A DNA stretch of 47,587 nt from Symbiodinium natans. Lineage: Eukaryota > Sar > Dinophyceae > Suessiales > Symbiodiniaceae. The stretch is from positions 1-47,587 of the forward strand of contig CAJNDS010000966.1 of the NCBI GenBank assembly GCA_905221605.1, in the 5' to 3' direction. This document shows, piece by piece, positions 40,953 through 47,587 of this stretch (positions are counted from its first letter, which is position 1; each line of letters opens with the position of its first letter). The translations under genes and the position numbers were made by a program. Below the pieces are notes generated by a model that did no database searches, was not told the origin of the DNA, and saw only the letters and a list, made by a program, of their open reading frames with translations.

Positions 40953-41631
40953 ACCTGTCCAACGGCACAAAGTCCTTGCGACAAGGAAAGTAAAAACAAG
41001 CGAACACCGGCGGAACCCTTCAAGCCAGCTTAGGCGCGAGCCTAAAGAGTTGGCAGCTCCTTCGACGACCTTCCAAACAGCCCACGTCTGTTGTTCACGA
41101 CTTCGTGTGCCCGAAACGCAGAGAAAATTCTGCTGAAACTTTGTAGAACCCCGCCTCGGGCTTGAGCCCAAGCTCTGCGAAGGTCCTGGGATCCCAACTG
41201 CTACTGTAGCAAATGCAAGAAACTCTACCCATGTGGCCCGTATCCCGTGCAAACAAGAGCAAGCGTGGTTGCTAGGCCCTCGGCTCAGCCGACGGAAAAA
41301 CCAAGTTTTTCGCTAGCCGCCTCCCCCTGCACCACAAAAGAAGCACTCTTGCAGTGGCCCCTGTCATATTTGTAATTGCACACACAGTAGGCAAGGCCTG
41401 AAGGTGCCAACAAGGGAAAACTCAACGTCTGTCTCCATGGGCACCTTCGACGTCATTTGCATCATTTGATGCTTCTGCACATGGCCGTCCGTTGAAGCAG
41501 CCAGCCATGGGGAGAACATGATGCAAAACGCACCTTGCCATCGTTGGCGTTCAGGTATTCTTGTGGAACGTCTTTTGCCATAAAGATGAGCTTCTGGCAA
41601 GACCAGCAACAGAAAAAGCACAGCACGCGAA

Positions 41632-41672
41632 ACACACACACACACACACTCTCTCTCTGGCTCTCTCTCACG
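41632..41672. repeat. (CA)n/(CT)n compound microsatellite
   Basis: acacacacacacacac followed by tctctctctggctctctctc. Confidence 0.9.
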
Positions 41673-41999
41673 CACGCGGAGACATGCCTGTGGCGGGGAG
41701 CCGCAAAGCAAGTATCCAAAGCCGCGCTTTGGAAACCAATCACACACCTCACAGCAAGTCTTTTTTGCTCCGGACGACATGGAAGGTGCTTGAAAGATGC
41801 TTCATCGCTGTCTACGTGATACGATCCTAACTCGCACAACCATTCATCATCACCAGACACATCAAACCACTGGTGCTTCGCAGCCCTTTACTTCGCCGCC
41901 TTGCCGATGCCTCGCTTCTCGTCGAAGTGCGTCCGACCGGCGCGCCTTTACAAGCTTTCATGCAAGGCTCCGCTATTTGCAAAGCACAACATAGTACAA

Positions 42000-44900
42000 A
42001 GACGCAGCTGTCTTGCATGTGCCAGCAACATCCGCAGGCGGGGGCACCTTTCCAAGCGGATGGCCTTTCGTTGGAGAGCGGCCTCCGGTGTCAGAACCCC
42101 CAGGGACTAGCGGGACAATGTTGACAATACTGTACCAACTTAAGCACAACGCGCTCAAAGCGCAACGCGCCTCCGAAGGTCGTTTCTTCCATTCCTCCAC
42201 CTCCTCCATGACCTCACTGATTGCTCAAAAGCTAAACATGCACTTCACCTACCTGGATGTCCAGGCCCATACTCAGAACAACGCTGTCAGAGCACGACTG
42301 CCCCTTGCACGGCATAGAATGCGAGCGCCTGCCACAAGCACGGTGCGCATCTGCTCCTGATCACTGATCACCTAGTGACCTACTGCATGACCAGAACAAA
42401 AGGCACTTGCATCCGCACTTGTCAAAGACACCGGTGTCCGACTGTCGGCTTCCAACCTCGTGCGCCGCCTGTTCGATGGCCTGCACACCAGCACTGTCAG
42501 GTGCATGTCATCAGCATCCTCAATGCCCACCTCTCACTGCCCGGCAAGCAAAAGCCACGGCCTTAAAATGCGGCAACGCTGTGAACATGAGAAAAAATTC
42601 AAAAGCCCTCAGCGCCACGCCAGAAATGCCGTGGCACACGGTGCCACTTTGTCCACCTACAGTCAGGTTTTAACAGCAGCAGGCGAAAAATATCAAGTGC
42701 GAAGATGCACAAACCAGGCAGATTCACTTAGAATGTTTTGAAGCACCCGATCCCAACCTGCGTCTGCTTCTGGCATGATGGCCTAGCAAGACAGCGCATC
42801 CTTACCATGAAAAGACACATGGCAAGGCTGCGAGTGGTCCTGGTACGGAAATGGTCACTAGCCAGCGCAGGCGCATTGACTGCAGCTGGCGAATGCAGAA
42901 TGGCGAACATTGCCATGTCAGACGACGTGTGCCGACGAACGGCTGATTTCCTCTGAAAAGGTGGCGTGCAACGGGTTCAAGTTCCAATCGTGATGGGTTG
43001 TTGCTGTCCTCATATTGTGGCCAGTAATTATTGTTTCTGCTTTTTTTCGCTATGCTTGTTGTGATGGTGGTTTGCTGGCGGTAGTGGTGGTTGTGGTGGA
43101 TGCGGTGGTTAAGGTAGCTATTGTGGTGTTGCTGTTGTCTTTGTACCTGCCATCAACGACTCCAAACAGAGCCGTGGTTGCTGCGCGGTACGGTAAAGCT
43201 GTATGATGAGCAACCTGCAGACTCATCTCTTGAACCAAAACAGCTAACTTCGAGGCCGGCAAGGTTCAGAGGTTACAGTTTTCTTCTTGAAAAGAAACAT
43301 TGGACGGTGCTGCTTCTGAACACGCCCAAAACAGCAAGACAAAACAACCACCCCGGCACAGCATGCCACCGGATCGAGGTGAGAGAGAGAGAGAGAGGCA
43401 GCTACGCCCGACACCCGGCGATGCAAGATGCATCCACCCCGCAACTCTTGGCGACAACTGCGCGGTGCAAACATATTGCAACAAGGAGTCATGTAATGCC
43501 TGCTGTAGCCACTTTCATCGTGGCGACAGCTGTGCGGACAGAAAGCATACTGCCATGAACTCCATGCTGGTGTCGCTGAGCGCAGGGCATTGGACCTCCT
43601 GCAGGCCTTCATGCCGCTTGGCTCATGCAGGCCAAGCCGCCAGGCATCGCAAGCTTAAGAGGTGAAGGCCTTCACTGAGACGCGTGCAGCAATCTGGACT
43701 TCTGAAGCTTTGCATGAGAACGAAGTCTATCTTTTGCATTCGCGGCTTGGGGTTTAGCATGTCCAGCCCTGAGGCCTTTAGGGAATGGATGGGTTTCCTG
43801 CAGTTCTGCGAACCTTCAGCAGGCTCAGTCCGAGGCCCTGATGCCCATCAGGGCATTGCAGAGCGGAGTTCATGGGCGGAAAGCTTTGGCTCATGAAATC
43901 TCATGAACCTGCCCTCTGCTGCCGGAGTTTGGTTCCTGGGTTGTGCACTACGAAGACCCAAAAGCCACGCTAGGCCATGCCAGGCACCTTCCTAGCGCCT
44001 CCTCAGCGCCGGCGTCTTCTTGAGAGTCGCGGCCCGCAGGCTTGAAGAAGTCTCGCGGACAAATCCCAGCAGTGGTCCATTCCCAGGAACAGGTGATCCG
44101 CCTCGCGACAACTTGCTGCAGTGGCATAAGCAGATGAGAGCAACCTTCGGCGACTCGACTCGCAGTTGATGTCTAGTCTCTTAAGCCAAGCTGGCCTATC
44201 TCGCCAGAACTTCTACTGCTGATGTTTGCAGGCGAAAGAACTCACATGCGTCTCCGAAACGGAGAAAGCCGTGTACCGGCCTGCGCTGAAGTACTGATCG
44301 ACTTTGCAGGAATGCGCGTGTTGTAGACCAGATGCAAAAGTGCCCGGGCCAGAAAGCCGAATTGCTCCAGGCATGCGGCCGCCTGCTCGATGCAACGGCC
44401 TCCCAGACTCCAGCCCACCAGAATTAATTTGAGCAGGTCCCATGCTCGAACTCAAGGCAGCTGGCAAACCCTAGCAGCCGGCCGACCAGGAGGCCAACCA
44501 GGTGCCTTAAGGAGATGCAGGCCGAGATGCTGAGCAAGGCAAGGGCGAAACCATCCCGAAAGAATCGGGGAGGTTGGAAGCCAAGTCTGCAAAAGGTAGC
44601 CCGGCACCGATCCTGCCGCCACCTTCAAACCCACAGAACAATTGCCTTACCGGCATCGTGGATGTGGAGCAAGCGCACAAGGGCTCATGCCGGCTCAGGC
44701 ATGTGGGCGCGATGTGTGCGCTGCGACTGTGTGAAAAGATTGGCACACAAGTCTCAGCGAGACTACGCTGCCTAAACAGTACGAGCTGCAGCCGAGCGCG
44801 CACTACTTGCCAGCCCCACTTTAACGGCACAGCACACACAGCTCTGCGAAGCATTGCCAGAGGTCGTGAGCTTTTACGAGAACGGCTCGGATTTGTTGGA

Positions 44901-45080
44901 TTGACCCGCGTGGACTGCACTGGCACTATTTGAAACCAAAAGCAGAGGCGGATGTGACTCCTTAAATGACTGCTTAAACGCCGTGTTCGTCCACGCTCTT
45001 CGGAGCACTGTCGATTCTGCCTAAGACCCATAGCTCAAGGAATTTCGATTCTAAAATGCGTGCAAAAGGCGGTTCGACGT
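42000..45080. other. Stretch without a supported gene
   Basis: Only short frames on both strands. It includes a gagagaga tract at about 43,381-43,397 and gtggtggttgtggtgg-type simple sequence at 43,062-43,130. Nothing else was recognised. Confidence 0.4.
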
Positions 45081-45404
45081 GCCTAAAGGGGGCCCTCCCT
45101 GCATTCAGCTCGCAAAGCTGCTGAATCAGCGGCTTGTGACAGCTTCAGCTTGGGAGTAGCACTCGGGCTGGCAGGTCTCGGGCTGGCAGGCTTCCGGCTC
45201 AAAACTTTCGGGCCCGCAAGCAGCTCCGACGCCGACCGCCACCATCCGCCACTCCTTCCAAACAGCTTCCGATCACGCGCCCGGTTTGCAAGCATTTTTC
45301 GGCAAAATGCTGAATTCTCGAGCAGCAGCCGCTTTGAGCGGAGAGGTCGGACACACCCCCCACAAAAAGCAAAAAAAATGCCCGGCCTCCACCCCGGGCA
45401 GATC

Positions 45405-45580
45405 TTTCCACGATTTCCACGATTCCATGGTTTCCGGAAGGATGTTGGCATGGAAATCGTGGAAAAATGAGGCTTTTGGATGTCAAAATTTTTCCACGAT
45501 TTCCACGTTGGCTTTTTTGGGCCTCCCAACACCCTCACGGAAACCGTGGAAACCGTGAAAATCGTGAAAATCATGGAAAG
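45405..45580. repeat. TTTCCACGA tandem and inverted repeat cluster
   Basis: The words tttccacgatttccacg and their reverse complements (ggaaatcgtggaa) recur. An 18-bp perfect inverted repeat pairs 45,451-45,468 with 45,488-45,505 around a 19-base loop. Further aaccgtggaaaccgtgaaaa units follow. Confidence 0.9.
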
Positions 45581-45898
45581 ACCTGCCGGGAACAGAAGCC
45601 TTGTGGTCAGAAGGCTCCTCCTCCCTCAGCATGAGATCAGTCACTTCAATCAGTAAGCCACACTGCCCTCACATCAACCAGACTTGCTTGAGCTCCGCGC
45701 GCACCTTGCACTCCCGACTGTTCAAGTCCCCCAGCTCCTGCAGGGGCAGCTGCTCGGCGTCCCACGGTCCAGGGCCACCTTGAGTTTGATGAAGGAGTTC
45801 CCTCGCGTGGACATTTTTGAGGCAAGAGACGAAGCGAGTCTCCGTGTCTTGCGAGGTCAGCAAGCGACCGAAGATCTTCGGGTCCTCCAAGCTACCGG

Positions 45899-46560
45899 TT
45901 GCATATGATGCTCCCAGCCCAACGTGACGGGACGACATCCTGGTACAGCTCCTTCTTCCGTTTTCTGTCCGAGCAATGCCAAATCGAGGCAAATGTGGAA
46001 AGCCCCTCACTCATGCGCAATCCAGACATGTTGCTTGGGTTTCTCCTGCATGTGGACTTTGGTACAGGGGAAGGAAGCAAGTGCGAGCAGGTGGTGAAGT
46101 GCAAAGTGGAGTGGATAGGCGAAATTGGAGACAGCATCCACTTCCTTAAGAGGGATCATACTTTTGTAAAACATGATCTGTTGATCAGCATGCAAAACAC
46201 TTGCGCAAACTTCTTGAGTTGTATCCTATTGGGGGTCGTAAGCCTAAGCCAACTCCGATGCCTGCCACTCCCTGTGGACAGCAAGCCTTTGGACGCAGGC
46301 GAGCATGCAAAATATCGCTCGGCCGTCGGCATATTGCTCTATTTGGGTTTGGGTGCAGCTGCGAGGCCGCGCGACATGCAGCTTCCGCTGCTCGCTCTTG
46401 CGTGTGACCCTGGCTCCTGGTGGTGTATGTCATGTATTCAGTTGTACAACGCTGCAGCGCTTGAACTTGCCAAGACTTGCCCTGTGTTGTGATCCTATGC
46501 AGACATGGGTGCTGCGGTGTAGGTCTTGCTTCGATTTCTTCCTGCCAGGCTTTGGACGCC
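45899..46560 (+). pseudogene. Ty1/copia-type RT-RNase H fragment (decayed)
   Basis: In one plus-strand frame, LLGFLLHVDF, the GEIGDSIHFLKRDHTFV block and KYRSAVGILLYLGLG match the end of copia-type RT and the start of its RNase H (the YRSAVGxLLYL...RPD region). A parallel frame at 46,201 supplies LLELYPIGGRKPKPTPMP, which belongs between them, so at least two frameshifts are present. The second Asp of the usual VDD catalytic pair is missing. It is a fossil with no intact ORF and no LTRs seen. Confidence 0.6.
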
Positions 46561-46705
46561 TTTAACACAGACTTCGCTGGAGAATCCTTGTCAGATGCAC
46601 TTGTGAAATATGGGAATTCTACTTTACACCTGCTGCGGGACGCCAATGCCACTCTCCTTCACAAGCGAGAGCTCGGCTTGGGAATGGCGAGCAATGCCAG
46701 CTTCC

Positions 46706-46858
46706 CCCCCCCCCTCCCCCCCCTCCCCCCCCTCCCCCCCCCCCTCCCCCCCCTCCCCCCCCCTCCCCCCCCCTCCCCCCCCCTCCCCCCCCTCCCCCCC
46801 CCCCCCCCCCCTCCCCCCCTCCCCCCCGTCCCCCCCTCCCCCCCCCCTCCCCCCCCTC
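46706..46858. repeat. Poly-C tract (CCCCCCT-type repeats)
   Basis: About 150 bases of C with single T interruptions every six to nine bases. The Gly/Glu-rich minus-strand frame is an artefact. The G-strand could form quadruplexes. Confidence 0.95.
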
Positions 46859-46917
46859 CGGCTGGTTCGTTCTACTGGGTCTGCCGCTGTGCAAAGCGGA
46901 GTTTTTTCGGGTTCATG

Positions 46918-47587
46918 TGTCTTTATCTCTTTTCTCTTTCTCTTTCTCTTTCTCTTTTTCTTTCTCTTGCCCTTGCTCTTGCTCTTGTTCTTGCTCTTTC
47001 TCTTTCTCTTTCTCTTTCTCTTTCTCTTTCTCTTTCTCTTTCTCTTTCTCTTCTTTCTCTTCTTTCTCCTCTTTCTCCTCTTTCTCCTCTTTCTCCTCTT
47101 TCTCCTCTTTCTCCTCTTTCTCCTCTTTCTCCTCTTTCTCCTCTTTCTCCTCTTTCTCCTCTTTCTCCTCTTTCTCCTCTTTCTCCTCTTTCTCCTCTTT
47201 CTCCTCTTTCTCATCTTTCTCCTCTTTCTCCTCTTTCTCCTCTTTCTCCTCTTTCTCCTCTTTCTCCTCTTTCTCCTCTTTCTCCTCTTTCTCCTCTTTC
47301 TCCTCTTTCTCCTCTTTCTCCTCTTTCTCCTCTTTCTCCTCTTTCTCCTCTTTCTCCTCTTTCTCCTCTTTCTCATCTTTCTCCTCTTTCTCCTCTTTCT
47401 CCTCTTTCTCCTCTTTCTCCTCTTTCTCCTCTTTCTCCTCTTTCTCCTCTTTCTCCTCTTTCTCCTCTTTCTCCTCTTTCTCCTCTTTCTCCTCTTTCTC
47501 CTCTTTCTCCTCTTTCTCCTCTTTCTCCTCTTTCTCATCTTTCTCCTCTTTCTCCTCTTTCTCCTCTTTCTCCTCTTTCTCCTCTTT
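46918..47587. repeat. Polypyrimidine minisatellite, mostly 9-bp TTTCTCCTC units
   Basis: It starts with tttctc hexamers and tgctcttg variants, then from about 47,050 runs as a near-perfect 9-bp array to the window edge, with rare tcatcttt variants. Nearly every base on the plus strand is C or T. The 304-codon minus-strand frame, mostly Lys/Arg, is a product of the 9-bp periodicity and is not counted as a gene. Confidence 0.95.

Noticed and set aside
46624-47538. 304-codon Lys/Arg-rich frame on the minus strand
   Set aside because: It is the in-frame reading of a 9-bp minisatellite and the poly-C tract; length and composition follow from the repeat.

Overview
This is a nuclear genomic window from a dinoflagellate, probably of the Symbiodiniaceae or a close relative. 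Four observations point there. Short exons are separated by introns that often start with GC (and possibly GA) and end in AG before a G. Plant-like TTTAGGG interstitial telomeric repeats occur. The retroelements (LINE, DIRS-type, Ty1/copia) resemble dinoflagellate families. Long arrays of unrelated satellites are present. No spliced-leader relic, tRNA, rRNA or CRISPR was seen. All assignments come from reading translations by eye; no database search was run.

Layout. 1-2.6 kb: remnants of two non-LTR retrotransposons, minus strand. 2.57-2.67 kb: a 42-bp hairpin. 4.1-6.8 kb: a probable multi-exon pentatricopeptide-repeat (PPR) gene, minus strand. 8.2-12.4 kb: a satellite block (a composite ~110-bp array, low-complexity DNA, hairpin repeats, an AT-rich ~115-bp repeat and a ~125-bp G/C-tract repeat). 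12,967-20,322: an apparently complete DIRS-order (PAT/Ngaro-like) tyrosine-recombinase retrotransposon on the minus strand, with split direct repeats. Its ORFs are a membrane-segment ORF, gag, reverse transcriptase, RNase H carrying an inserted methyltransferase-like domain, and a tyrosine recombinase. 20.47-21.97 kb: a second copy of the composite satellite.

22.0-36.5 kb is a minus-strand genic region. Phase-consistent exons of one DEAD-box RNA helicase (motifs II, III-like, IV, V and VI, and the C-terminal segment) can be picked out in the right order from 33,053 down to 22,009. Between them lie two unrelated same-strand genes: a multi-membrane-span protein with a PAS-like domain (about 32.5-30.6 kb) and a PPPDE-family (deSUMOylase-like) cysteine peptidase (23.7-22.56 kb). 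A ubiquitin-like plus SPRY gene lies at 36.5-35.8 kb. Further coding-like segments could not be named.

36.6-45.1 kb is mostly intergenic or intronic DNA with little recognisable coding. 45.4-45.6 kb holds TTTCCACGA-type inverted and tandem repeats. 45.9-46.5 kb is a decayed Ty1/copia fragment. The window ends in poly-C and a long polypyrimidine 9-bp minisatellite. The retrotransposon ORFs work as one mobile unit; the host genes show no shared pathway.
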